64,000 nt of DNA from an uncultured Clostridia bacterium. GTDB lineage: Bacteria > Bacillota > Clostridia > Christensenellales > Borkfalkiaceae. Where the stretch lies: positions 1 to 64,000 of the forward strand of contig CANRGG010000006.1 in the NCBI GenBank assembly GCA_947630115.1. The letters run 5' to 3'. The position numbers and the translations under genes are program-made. Position 1 is the stretch's first letter. Each line of letters starts with the position of its first letter. Positions 52,716-61,297 of the stretch are shown here, piece by piece. The notes below the pieces were generated by a model, which had not been told where the DNA came from, did no database searches, and saw only the letters and a program-made list of their open reading frames with translations.

Positions 52716-53936
52716 ATGCTTACGATCGAAAAAGTGCGGCGGGCGCAGGAAATTTTGAAAGAAGCGGCGTTCAATACCGATCTTATCGTGGCGGAGAAGC
52801 TGCCCGTAGACTGCGAAATGCGGTTGAAACTCGAAAATCTGCAGCGGACGGGCTCTTTCAAGCTCCGCGGCGCCTACAACAAGATCGCCAATCTCACCCC
52901 CGAGGAAAAGGCAAGAGGGGTCATCGCCTGCTCGGCGGGCAACCATGCGCAGGGGGTGGCGTTCGCGGCGACAAAACAGGGGATCAAATCGCTCATCTGC
53001 CTGCCGGCGGGGGCGCCGATCGCCAAGATCGAGGCGACCCGCGCCTACGGGGCGGAGGTCTGCCTGGTCCCGGGCGTCTATGACGACGCCTTCGAGCGCG
53101 CCCTGGAGCTTCAGAAGGAGCACGGCTACACTTTCGTGCACCCCTTCGACGATGAGGACGTCATCGCGGGACAGGCGACGGTGGGCGCCGAGATCGTGGA
53201 CGAATGGAAGGACGTCGACGCGATCGTCGTGCCCGTGGGCGGCGGCGGACTTCTGGCGGGCGTCGCGTTTGCGGCGAAGGCGATCAAGCCCTCCGTCAAA
53301 GTTTACGGTGTGCAGGCGGCGGGCGCGGCGAGCATGGAGCTCTCCCTCCGCGAGGGAAAGATCGGACGGCTCTCGAGCGTCATGACGGTCGCGGACGGTA
53401 TCGCCGTCAAGGAACCGGGCGTTCTGACCTTCGATTATTGCCGGAAATATGCGGACGGGATCGTCACCGTCAGCGAGGATGAGATCGCCGGCGCGATCCT
53501 TGCCCTTGCCGAAAAACAGAAACTCGTCTCCGAGGGCGCGGGCGCGACCCCTGTCGCCGCCGTGCTGTCGGGAAAACTTCCTTTCCTTGCGGGAAAGAAG
53601 GTCTGCTGCCTCGTCTCGGGCGGGAACATCGACGTGACGACGTTCAGCCGGGTGTTGCAGCGGGGACTGTTCATCTCGGGCAGACAGTGCGAGCTCACCC
53701 TCGAAGTCGCCGACAAGCCCGGGCAGCTCGCCCAGATCGTCCAGATCGTCGCCGACTGCGGGGCGAACGTCCTCTCCGTCGAGCACGACCATGCCTATGA
53801 CGGACAGCAGATCGTGGGCTGTTTCATCCGTCTTGAGCTCGAAACGCTCGGCTTCGACCATATCGAAAGGATCAAACATCATCTCAAACGGGCGGGGCTG
53901 CGGATCGTCCAGCGGCACAGAAGAGAGGAACACTGA
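52716..53936 (+). CDS. ilvA: Threonine ammonia-lyase with ACT domain
   Basis: This 406-residue PLP enzyme converts threonine to 2-oxobutanoate and ammonia, and also attacks serine. The PLP Lys is in GSFKLRGAYNK (about residues 49-59), the phosphate-binding loop is VGGGGLLAG, and the NH-group region is SAGNHAQGVA. A single C-terminal ACT domain (CELTLEVADKPGQLAQ, residues 330-400) suggests allosteric control. The length and single ACT place it with short-form enzymes, which can be catabolic (tdcB-like) rather than biosynthetic. ATG 52716 follows a purine-rich SD. RidA, the enzyme that removes its reactive product, follows. Confidence 0.92.
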   Translation: MLTIEKVRRAQEILKEAAFNTDLIVAEKLPVDCEMRLKLENLQRTGSFKLRGAYNKIANLTPEEKARGVIACSAGNHAQGVAFAATKQGIKSLICLPAGAPIAKIEATRAYGAEVCLVPGVYDDAFERALELQKEHGYTFVHPFDDEDVIAGQATVGAEIVDEWKDVDAIVVPVGGGGLLAGVAFAAKAIKPSVKVYGVQAAGAASMELSLREGKIGRLSSVMTVADGIAVKEPGVLTFDYCRKYADGIVTVSEDEIAGAILALAEKQKLVSEGAGATPVAAVLSGKLPFLAGKKVCCLVSGGNIDVTTFSRVLQRGLFISGRQCELTLEVADKPGQLAQIVQIVADCGANVLSVEHDHAYDGQQIVGCFIRLELETLGFDHIERIKHHLKRAGLRIVQRHRREEH

Positions 53937-53971
53937 AATCTTTTTCGGAAATGTTCCGGACAAAAATTCGA

Positions 53972-54043
53972 AAAAAATAAATTGAAAGGAAAAAATAAAT
54001 TGAAAGGAAAAAATAAATTGAAAGGAAAAAATAAATTGAAAGG
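53972..54043 (+). repeat. Four tandem 18-bp repeats before ridA
   Basis: Four exact copies of AAAAAATAAATTGAAAGG run from 53972 to 54043. Each carries AAAGGA, an SD-like word, and a TTG in the ridA reading frame. The last copy continues into GAGATATAAAA and ATG 54054. The unit is a multiple of three, so changes in copy number would keep the frame of upstream starts. Confidence 0.95.
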
Positions 54044-54053
54044 AGATATAAAA

Positions 54054-54428
54054 ATGGTAAAAGTCTTTACGGAAAAGGCGCCTCAGGCGATCGGTCCCTA
54101 TTCGCAGGCGATCAAGGCAAACGGAATGCTGTTCACGTCGGGTCAAATCCCGATCGACCCCGCGACGGGCGCGGTCGTTCCCGGAGGGATCAAGGAGCAA
54201 TCCGAGCAGGTCTGCAAAAATCTGAAGGCGGTCCTCGAGGCGGCGGGCTCCTGTTTCGGAAGAGTCGTCAAGACGACCTGTTTCCTGGCGGACATGGGCG
54301 ATTTTGCGGCGTTCAACGAAGTTTACGGCGGATATTTCACCGAAAAGCCCGCGCGTTCCTGCGTCGCGGTCAAGACCCTTCCCAAGAACGTGCTCGTCGA
54401 AGTGGAGTGCGTCGCGCTTTGCGACTGA
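54054..54428 (+). CDS. ridA: RidA family enamine/imine deaminase
   Basis: This 124-residue Rid protein hydrolyses 2-aminoacrylate and 2-aminocrotonate, reactive enamines produced by threonine/serine dehydratase. The start [20 protein letters not shown] is typical. Conserved Arg and Glu follow in [21 protein letters not shown]. Placed behind ilvA, it protects against the lyase's own by-product. ATG 54054 is the natural start. The ORF track instead begins at TTG 53982 inside the 18-bp repeats, which would add a Lys/Asn-rich tail of 24 residues. Confidence 0.95.
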   Translation: MVKVFTEKAPQAIGPYSQAIKANGMLFTSGQIPIDPATGAVVPGGIKEQSEQVCKNLKAVLEAAGSCFGRVVKTTCFLADMGDFAAFNEVYGGYFTEKPARSCVAVKTLPKNVLVEVECVALCD

Positions 54429-54456
54429 GCGCTTTGAAAATTTCAGCAGAATGACG

Positions 54457-54493
54457 ACCGCCGCGGCGCAGGAACGCGCCGCGGCGGTTTTTT
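54457..54493 (+). terminator. Terminator of ilvA-ridA
   Basis: A 13-bp GC stem (ACCGCCGCGGCGC with its complement, loop AGGAAC) is followed by TTTTT. Confidence 0.9.
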
Positions 54494-54513
54494 ACTTTTT
54501 CATTCGGCCGTTT

Positions 54514-55941
54514 TCAGATCACGCAGCCGGGATCGGGCTTTTCCCCGTCCAATTCTTTGAGAAGTTGCCCGTACCCCTTTTTGCCGAGTAGCGCAAACGT
54601 CGCCTTTTTGCCTGCCTCGACGCCCGGCTGGTCATAGGCGTTGACGTTCAGAAGATATCCCGCATAGGCGGTCATGAGTTCGAAGAAATAAAAGAGCTCT
54701 CCGAGGGTGAAGGCGTTGATCTCGGGGATCCGAACGGTCGCGTTGAGCCGTCCCGCCTCTTTGAGCGCGTGAGCCGTTGCGCGGTTTTCCGCCGCGATGA
54801 GTTCCTCCAGCGAATGCCCGCCGAGAAAATCGACGTTTAAGAGCCCCGTTCGAAGATCGGGAATGGGAACGCTCTTTCGATAGTTTCCGACGGAGAGGAA
54901 GGTCACAACTTTGTCGAAGGGCCCCTCGGTATAGAGCTGGAGCTGCGAGTGCTGGTCGGTCGCCCCCACCGCCTTTACGGGGGTCTGCCCGAGATGGCAG
55001 GGCCTTTTGTCGAGCGTCATGTTTTTTCCGAGCGATTCCGCCCAGAGCTGGGCGTACCAATCGGCAAAACAGCGCAGATTGTCCGAATATGGCATGAGGA
55101 CGGAGATGTTCTTTCCCTTCCCCATCGCGATCGTCTGCAAGACGGCGCCCATCAGGGCGGGATTTTTGAACAGATCGCCCGATTTGCAATGCTTGTCCAT
55201 GTCGGCGGCGCCCAAAAGCAGCGCTTTGATGTCGATCCCGAGGACCGCCGCAGGCAAAAGCCCCACCGCCGAAAGCTCGGAAAATCTTCCGCCGACGCCG
55301 CGGGGGATCGGAAAACATTTCACGCCGCCCAGCTTTTTGGAAAGTTCGAGAAGATCGCTCTTTTCGGGGTCGGTCGTGAAGATAAAATGCTCCTTGGGTT
55401 TTTCCCCCGCCTCTTTCAGAAGCGCGGTAATCAAAAGGAGCTGCGCGAGCGTCTCGCTCGTCGCGCCGGACTTCGAAATGACGTTGAAACAGGTCTTTTT
55501 GAGATCGAGAACGTCGAGAAGGTCCTTCATGCGCACGGGGTCGACGTTGTCCTCGACGTAAAAACGGGGCGCCTTGCGCTTTGCCTTGGGAAGTTCGTTG
55601 TGATGAAGATGGCACAGCGCCTGGAAGGCGGTCATGGGGCCGAGCGCGGAGCCGCCGATGCCCAGAACGACGAAACTGTCGAATTTTTTGCGGATCTCCC
55701 GCGCCGACTTTAAGATCTCTTTGACCGACTCCCCGCTTTGATAGGGAAGTTCGGTCCAGCCGAGGAAATTTTCCTCCTTCCCGCGGTCCCGCCGCAGCGC
55801 TTCGTGCGCCTTTGCCGCAAGTTTTTTCCGCGCGAGGAGCTCTTCGCGCGAGATCCCTCTCTCGCCGAGCGCCTTGTCCGTCATATTCGTGTAATCCAGC
55901 GTGATCCGCAGCGCGCGGCGCGCTTCCTGCGTCATTCTCAT
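54514..55941 (-). CDS. pgi: Glucose-6-phosphate isomerase
   Basis: This 475-residue glycolytic enzyme interconverts glucose 6-phosphate and fructose 6-phosphate. The signature LGIGGSALGP (about residue 93) binds the phosphate. Others are VISKSGATSET and RGVGGRFSELS. The catalytic Glu/His region is in the segment GATDQHSQLQLY, and the C-terminal Lys is in YGQLLKEL. The length is within the range of the shorter bacterial type. ATG 55941 has GCGGAGG before it. It is divergent from the lplA-gcv operon and convergent with ridA. Confidence 0.96.
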   Translation of the reverse strand: MRMTQEARRALRITLDYTNMTDKALGERGISREELLARKKLAAKAHEALRRDRGKEENFLGWTELPYQSGESVKEILKSAREIRKKFDSFVVLGIGGSALGPMTAFQALCHLHHNELPKAKRKAPRFYVEDNVDPVRMKDLLDVLDLKKTCFNVISKSGATSETLAQLLLITALLKEAGEKPKEHFIFTTDPEKSDLLELSKKLGGVKCFPIPRGVGGRFSELSAVGLLPAAVLGIDIKALLLGAADMDKHCKSGDLFKNPALMGAVLQTIAMGKGKNISVLMPYSDNLRCFADWYAQLWAESLGKNMTLDKRPCHLGQTPVKAVGATDQHSQLQLYTEGPFDKVVTFLSVGNYRKSVPIPDLRTGLLNVDFLGGHSLEELIAAENRATAHALKEAGRLNATVRIPEINAFTLGELFYFFELMTAYAGYLLNVNAYDQPGVEAGKKATFALLGKKGYGQLLKELDGEKPDPGCVI

Positions 55942-55965
55942 GTCTGCCTCCGCTTTATCAAACCC

Positions 55966-55994
55966 ATTTTAATGAACTTTTGAGGCGCTGTCAA
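55966..55994 (-). promoter_or_regulatory. Promoter of pgi
   Basis: On the minus strand the site reads TTGACA (55994-55989), 17 nt, TAAAAT (55971-55966), 24 nt before the start. Confidence 0.85.
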
Positions 55995-56073
55995 GCGGGC
56001 AAAGCACGGTTTTTGCAAAAAGATTGTCGAAAATTCGCGCAGATGAATTTTGGAGCAAGTGCCGTCAAAATCG

Positions 56074-56102
56074 TTTACTTTTTTTTCACGCCGTGATATA
56101 AT
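56074..56102 (+). promoter_or_regulatory. Promoter of the lplA-lpdA-gcv operon
   Basis: The site reads TTTACT, 17 nt, TATAAT, 32 nt before the TTG start. The short leader has no room for a glycine riboswitch. Confidence 0.8.
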
Positions 56103-56134
56103 AAATCCGCAATTTGAGAAGGAGGGGAAAAAGG

Positions 56135-57100
56135 TTGATCGAACGGCTCAAAATCATCCGCGCAAACGGCTTTTATCCCTATCGCAACCAGGCGATCGAG
56201 CGCGCCCTTTTGGACGGCTGCGAAAAGGGAGAGATGATCCTCTACCTTTGGCAAAACGACAAGACCGTCTTTATCGGCAAGAACCAGAACGCCTTTACGG
56301 AATGCAGAGCACAGGCGCTGTTTGAAGACGGCGGATACGTCGCGCGGCGCTTTACGGGCGGCGGCGCGGTCTACCACGACAAGGGGAACCTCAACTTTAC
56401 CTTTATCGCCCCGCGGGAAGATTACAGCCTTGAAAACCAATTTTCCATCTTGTCGGACGCGTTGAGATCGCTCGGTTTTGAGGCGACGCTCAGCGGCAGG
56501 AACGACGTTCTCATCGACGGCAAAAAGATCTCGGGGAACGCCTTTTATCAGAGCGGGAAGAACTGTCTCCATCACGGGACCGTTCTCATCTCCTCCGACC
56601 GGGAGGCGATCGCAAAATATCTCACCGTCAGCCGGGTGAAACTGAGCGCAAAGGGCGTGAAGAGCGTGCAAAGCCGCGTCGCGAACCTCTGCGATTTCCG
56701 TTCCGGCGTCAACGCGGAGTTGGTGGCCGCAGCGCTCACGGACGCATTTTCGGCGCGCTATCCCGGGGCGGAGAAGATCTTTCTCGGCGAGGACGATCTA
56801 TCGTCGGAGGAGATCGGGCGGCTCACGGCACATTTTGCGGACAGGACGTATATCCTCGGCGACGACGTGAAGTATTCCGTCTCGTTCGAACGGCGCTATG
56901 AATGGGGCGTCGCGGATGTGCGGCTCGAAATGAAGGGGGATGTCATCGAAAAGGCGCGGATCTATTCGGACGCGCTGGACGTCGACGCAGTGGCGGAAAA
57001 AGAACGGCTGCTGACGGGAACGGATGTGAAAGCGCCCGCGGACGGGCGCGTCAAAGATATCATCGAAACCATTACGGGAGAAATCGGAAATGAAATATGA
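56135..57100 (+). CDS. lplA: Lipoate--protein ligase
   Basis: This 321-residue ligase activates lipoate with ATP and attaches it to the Lys of GcvH. The conserved RRFTGGGAVYHDKGNLNF (about residues 69-86) binds lipoyl-AMP. The C-terminal accessory domain of LplA is present (about 245-321). The start is TTG 56135, seven nt behind AAGGAGGGG; the track begins at another TTG before the SD. It is first in the operon and overlaps lpdA by 11 nt. No lipA or lipB is seen, so the cell may scavenge lipoate. Confidence 0.9.
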   Translation: MIERLKIIRANGFYPYRNQAIERALLDGCEKGEMILYLWQNDKTVFIGKNQNAFTECRAQALFEDGGYVARRFTGGGAVYHDKGNLNFTFIAPREDYSLENQFSILSDALRSLGFEATLSGRNDVLIDGKKISGNAFYQSGKNCLHHGTVLISSDREAIAKYLTVSRVKLSAKGVKSVQSRVANLCDFRSGVNAELVAAALTDAFSARYPGAEKIFLGEDDLSSEEIGRLTAHFADRTYILGDDVKYSVSFERRYEWGVADVRLEMKGDVIEKARIYSDALDVDAVAEKERLLTGTDVKAPADGRVKDIIETITGEIGNEI

Positions 57101-58454
57101 CCTGATCGTCATTGGCGGCGGCCCGGGCGGATACACGGGCGCGATCCGAGCTGCCAAGCTCGGCATGAAAACGGCGCTCATCGAGGAGCGCGATCTCGGC
57201 GGCACCTGCCTCAACCGGGGCTGTATCCCGACGAAGGCGCTTTTGCACAGCGGCGAGCTCTACGCTTCCCGCCTCGAATGGGCGGAGTGCGGCGTGCGCG
57301 CCGAAAACGTCGTGTTCGACGAGGAGGCGGTCTACGCCCGGAAAGAAGCGATCGTCGAAAATCTGAGAAACGGCGTCAGAACGCTTGTCAAGGCGAACAA
57401 GATCGACCTTTACGAGACGCACGGCAAGATCGCGGGGCCGCATACCGTGCTGGCGGGAGAGGAGGAGCTCGAAACGGAGTTCATCCTGATCGCGACGGGC
57501 TCGGTGCCCGCGGGGACCGACCCCAACAAGCGGATCATCGAGGGCATGCAGTACGCAAAGACCTCGGACGACGTTCTGTCCCGCCCCGTCGAGGGGAACA
57601 AGATCGCCATCATCGGCGCGGGCGTCATCGGCGTGGAATTCTGCGACTATTTGTCGGCTGTGGGAAGGGAGATCACCCTGATCGAGCCCATGGAGCGCAT
57701 TCTTCCCATGATGAGCAAGGAAACGAGTGTCCAGCTTTCGGCAGTTCTGAAGCGCAAGGGCGTGAAGATGAACCTCGGCGCGAAAGTCAAGGAGATTTTG
57801 CCCGATCAAACGGTGCGCTATGCGACCGAAAAGGGAGAATTCGAGGAGAAGTTCGACAGCGTGATCGTCGCGATCGGACGGAGCGCCAATTTCAAAGATC
57901 TGGGGCTCGAAAACGTCGGGATCGAGGCGGGAAGGCGGATCGAAGTCAACGACGACATGTACACCGGCATTGCGGGGATCTACGCCTGCGGCGACGCTGT
58001 CGGCAGGATCCAGCTCGCCCACTATGCGGCGGCGAGCGCGATCACCGCGGTCGAGAGCATGCTCAACCGGGGGCACAGCATGGATCTTTCCGTCGTGCCG
58101 TCCTGTATCTATACCCGTCCCGAGATCGCCTCGGTCGGCAAGCGCGAGGCGGACGTTCCGGGGGCGAAAGTCGGCAAATTCCTCATGGGCGCGAACGGAA
58201 AATCGCAGATCGAGGGACTTGCGCGGGGCTTTGTCAAGGTGATCGCGGACGAAAACGACGTCGTGGTCGGCGCGGAGCTGTTCTGCGTCCGCGCAACCGA
58301 TATGATCGGCGAACTCGCCCTTGCGATCTCGCGGGGATTGAAGTTTGAGGAAGCGGCTTCCGTCATCCATCCCCATCCGACGGTCATGGAGAGCGTCGGC
58401 GAGGCTTATGAGGACATCGAGGGGCTCGCCACCCATATGGCGCCCCGGAAATAA
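57090..58454 (+). CDS. lpdA: Dihydrolipoyl dehydrogenase (L protein)
   Basis: This 454-residue FAD/NAD disulfide oxidoreductase reoxidises dihydrolipoyl-GcvH. The FAD motif is GGGPGGYTGAIRA, the redox disulfide is GGTCLNRGCIP (Cys 41 and 46), the NAD motif is GAGVIGVEFCDYL, and the C-terminal catalytic His-Glu is in HPHPTVMES. The ATG lies within the lplA end, giving an 11-nt overlap and translational coupling. With gcvT, gcvH and gcvP genes downstream, it should serve the glycine cleavage system. Confidence 0.95.
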   Translation: MKYDLIVIGGGPGGYTGAIRAAKLGMKTALIEERDLGGTCLNRGCIPTKALLHSGELYASRLEWAECGVRAENVVFDEEAVYARKEAIVENLRNGVRTLVKANKIDLYETHGKIAGPHTVLAGEEELETEFILIATGSVPAGTDPNKRIIEGMQYAKTSDDVLSRPVEGNKIAIIGAGVIGVEFCDYLSAVGREITLIEPMERILPMMSKETSVQLSAVLKRKGVKMNLGAKVKEILPDQTVRYATEKGEFEEKFDSVIVAIGRSANFKDLGLENVGIEAGRRIEVNDDMYTGIAGIYACGDAVGRIQLAHYAAASAITAVESMLNRGHSMDLSVVPSCIYTRPEIASVGKREADVPGAKVGKFLMGANGKSQIEGLARGFVKVIADENDVVVGAELFCVRATDMIGELALAISRGLKFEEAASVIHPHPTVMESVGEAYEDIEGLATHMAPRK

Positions 58455-58497
58455 AGAAAAATTTTCATAGGACAGAAAATCAGGAGGATATTTCGAA

Positions 58498-59574
58498 ATG
58501 GCAAAAAGAACGGCACTTTATGAAACGCACGTGAAACACGGCGGCAAGATCGTCGAGTTTGCGGGCTATGAGCTTCCCGTCCAGTACGAGGCGGGACTCA
58601 TGACCGAGCATATGACCGTCCGCAAGAAGGTCGGCATTTTCGACGTTTCGCACATGGGCGAAGTCGTCGTCAAGGGCAAGAATGCGGAAACGGCGCTCAA
58701 TGCGATCGTGACGAACGATATCAGGGGCATGTACGACGGACAGGTCCGCTATTCCCTGCTCCCGAACGACAAGGGCGGCGCGGTGGACGATATTCTCATC
58801 TATCGGATCAACGGGGAGTGCTTCCTCATCGTCGTGAACGCGAGCAACGCCGACAAAGACGCGGCTTGGATCTCTTCCCATCTCCCGAAGGACGTTGAAT
58901 TTTCCAACATCTCGGACAAAGTTTCGCAGATCGCCCTGCAGGGACCGCTTGCGGAGGAGGTTTTGAGAAAGATCCTTCCCGAGGAGTTCATTCCCAAGAA
59001 ATATTATTCCTTCACGAAGGAGACTTCCATCCGCGGCATGAAGTGCCTCGTCTCCCGCACCGGCTACACCGGCGAGAGCGGCTTTGAGATCTACTGCGGC
59101 AATGCGGACGCGCCCAAGATGTTCGAACTTCTGCTCGAAGAGGGCAAAGAAGAGGGGATCCTGCCCTGCGGGCTCGGCGCGCGCGACACTCTCCGCCTCG
59201 AAGCGGCGATGCCGCTCTACGGGCATGAGCTCGAAGAGGATATCCCGATCAACGAAGTCGGGCTCGGCTTTGCGATCAAGATGGGCAAGGAGGATTTCAT
59301 CGGCAAGAAGGCGCTCGAAGCGCATACCCCCGAATATGTGCGGGTGGGCGCGAAAGTCACCGGCCGCGGGATCGTGAGAGAGCATACCGACGTCTACTGC
59401 GGGAACGAAAAGGTCGGCATTGCGACGTCCGGCACCCATGCGCCCCTTCTCGGCTATCCCATCGCCATGCTGCGTATCAAGAAAGAGTACGTTGACAAAC
59501 CCTTGGAGGCAGACGTGCGCGGCAAGAGGATCGCGCTCGAGATCGTCGATCTTCCCTTCTACAAGAAGGCGTAA
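58498..59574 (+). CDS. gcvT: Aminomethyltransferase (glycine cleavage T protein)
   Basis: This 358-residue protein transfers the methylene group from GcvH to tetrahydrofolate and releases ammonia. Characteristic parts are TALYETHVKHGGKIVEFAG at the N-terminus (shown: LYETHVKHGGK), FDVSHMGEV with the catalytic Asp near residue 96 region, RTGYTGESGFEIY and the C-terminal GYPIAMLRI. The SD is CAGGAGGAT, 10 nt before the ATG. It stands between lpdA and gcvH. Confidence 0.96.
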   Translation: MAKRTALYETHVKHGGKIVEFAGYELPVQYEAGLMTEHMTVRKKVGIFDVSHMGEVVVKGKNAETALNAIVTNDIRGMYDGQVRYSLLPNDKGGAVDDILIYRINGECFLIVVNASNADKDAAWISSHLPKDVEFSNISDKVSQIALQGPLAEEVLRKILPEEFIPKKYYSFTKETSIRGMKCLVSRTGYTGESGFEIYCGNADAPKMFELLLEEGKEEGILPCGLGARDTLRLEAAMPLYGHELEEDIPINEVGLGFAIKMGKEDFIGKKALEAHTPEYVRVGAKVTGRGIVREHTDVYCGNEKVGIATSGTHAPLLGYPIAMLRIKKEYVDKPLEADVRGKRIALEIVDLPFYKKA

Positions 59575-59622
59575 AGCAAACGGTAAAATAAAAAATCAAA
59601 ATAAATTCGGAGGAATCAAATC

Positions 59623-59982
59623 ATGAAAATTTTGTTCAGCAAGTCCCATGAGTGGGCGGCAATCGAAGGAAAGACGGCTCGGGTCGGCATTTCCGACCAT
59701 GCGCAGAAAGAACTCGGCGATCTTGTCTTTGTCAATCTTCCCGAGGTCGGCGCGGAAGTCAAGGCGGGCGAAGTCCTTTGCGACGTGGAATCGGTCAAGG
59801 CGGTCTCCGATCTCTATGCGCCTGTTTCGGGCAAGGTCGTCGCGGTGAACGACGAGCTCGAGGGTGCGCCCGAACTCATCAACCGGGACGCGATGAAGGC
59901 TTGGATCTGCGAGATCGAAGTCTCCGAGGTCCCTTCCGATCTCATGGACGAAGAGGGCTACCAGAAATTCATCAAGGGTTAA
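59623..59982 (+). CDS. gcvH: Glycine cleavage H protein
   Basis: This 119-residue lipoyl carrier shuttles the aminomethyl group between P, T and L proteins. The lipoylated Lys lies in [10 protein letters not shown] (about residue 58). The N-terminal [19 protein letters not shown] is standard. The SD is CGGAGG before ATG 59623. The neighbouring lplA would attach the lipoyl group. Confidence 0.96.
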   Translation: MKILFSKSHEWAAIEGKTARVGISDHAQKELGDLVFVNLPEVGAEVKAGEVLCDVESVKAVSDLYAPVSGKVVAVNDELEGAPELINRDAMKAWICEIEVSEVPSDLMDEEGYQKFIKG

Positions 59983-59986
59983 GACT

Positions 59987-61297
59987 ATGTCGAATTATCT
60001 TTCCGTGACCGAACGGGAGACCAAAGAGATGCTCGAAAGCATTGGGGTCAAATCCCTCGACGATCTCTTTGACGATATCCCCAAGGATCTGAAACTCAAA
60101 AAACTCGGTTTGCCCGAAGGCAAGAGCCAGCAGGAGACGATGGAGTTCATGCGTGCCCTGTCCAAAAAGAACAAGGTGTACGACGTGATCCTCCGCGGCG
60201 CGGGCAGCTATGATCATTACATTCCGTCCATGGTGAAGAATCTCTCTTCCCGTTCGGAATTCATCACGGCTTACACGCCCTATCAGGCGGAGATGAGCCA
60301 GGGCATTTTGCAGGCGATCTTCGAATATCAGAGCATGATCTGCAATCTGACGGGCATGGACGTAAGCAATGCCTCGGTCTACAACGGCGCGAATGCCGCG
60401 GCGGAAGCCATGCTCATGTGCACGGAGCGGAACCGCAGAACCTTGATCACGTTCGACAATATCCGTCCCGACACGCTGAAAGTTTTGAAAACCTATGCCG
60501 CGCGCCGCGAGATCAAGGTGGAAGTGCTGTCCGCAAAGGACGGCGCGGCCGATCTCAAAGCATTAAAGGCAGCTGTGGGGGAGGACACTTCCTGCGTCTA
60601 TATCGAACAGCCCAACTATTTCGGGCTTTTGGAGGACGCGGAAGAGATCGGGAAGATCGCGCATGAGGCGAAGGCGAAGTTCGTCATGGGCTGCAATCCC
60701 ATCTCGCTCGCGATTTTGAGATCTCCCGCGGAATGCGGTGCGGATGTCGCGGTCGGCGACGGACAGCCTCTGGGGCTTCCCATGGCGTTCGGCGGACCTT
60801 ATGTCGGCTTTATGGCCTGCACGAACAAGGAAATGCGCAAAATGCCGGGACGGATCGTCGGCGAGACGACCGACCACGACGGCAACCGCGCCTATGTCCT
60901 CACGTTGCAGGCGCGCGAGCAGCATATCCGCCGCGAAAAGGCGTTTTCGAACATCTGCTCCAACCAGGCGTACTGCGCCCTCGTCGTCTCCATGTATCTG
61001 TCCGCGATGGGCCCCGATGGCATGAAGGAAGTCGCGGAGTCCTGCGTTTCCTATGCGCATTATCTGGCGGCGGAACTTGAAAAGATCGGCTTGAAGCGCC
61101 GCGACAAGGGCGAATTCTTCCATGAATTCGTGACGGTGAGCGACATTCCCGCCGACAAGATCCTGAAAGCGCTCGATAAAGCCGGCATTCTCGGCGGCTT
61201 GAAACTTTCCGCAAACGAAATTCTCTGGTGCGTGACCGAAACGGCGAACAAAGCCCAACTCGACAGAGCGGTGGACGTCATAAGGAGGGTAAAATGA
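59987..61297 (+). CDS. gcvPA: Glycine dehydrogenase (decarboxylating) subunit 1
   Basis: This 436-residue N-terminal half of the split P protein decarboxylates glycine together with subunit 2. Family features include FDDIPKDLKLK, MVKNLSSRSEFITAYTPYQ (shown: EFITAYTPYQAEMSQG), MDVSNASVYNGA and GEFFHEFVT. It starts 4 nt after gcvH and its stop overlaps the gcvPB start (ATGA). The split form is usual in Firmicutes. Confidence 0.96.
   Translation: MSNYLSVTERETKEMLESIGVKSLDDLFDDIPKDLKLKKLGLPEGKSQQETMEFMRALSKKNKVYDVILRGAGSYDHYIPSMVKNLSSRSEFITAYTPYQAEMSQGILQAIFEYQSMICNLTGMDVSNASVYNGANAAAEAMLMCTERNRRTLITFDNIRPDTLKVLKTYAARREIKVEVLSAKDGAADLKALKAAVGEDTSCVYIEQPNYFGLLEDAEEIGKIAHEAKAKFVMGCNPISLAILRSPAECGADVAVGDGQPLGLPMAFGGPYVGFMACTNKEMRKMPGRIVGETTDHDGNRAYVLTLQAREQHIRREKAFSNICSNQAYCALVVSMYLSAMGPDGMKEVAESCVSYAHYLAAELEKIGLKRRDKGEFFHEFVTVSDIPADKILKALDKAGILGGLKLSANEILWCVTETANKAQLDRAVDVIRRVK

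Noticed and set aside
53982-54428. ridA starting at TTG 53982 as in the ORF track
   Set aside because: This start lies in the 18-bp repeats and would add a Lys/Asn-rich tail foreign to the family. ATG 54054 gives the standard RidA length.
55942-56134. Glycine riboswitch before the gcv operon
   Set aside because: The space between promoter and start is about 25 nt, and no aptamer core sequences are visible in the 193-bp gap.
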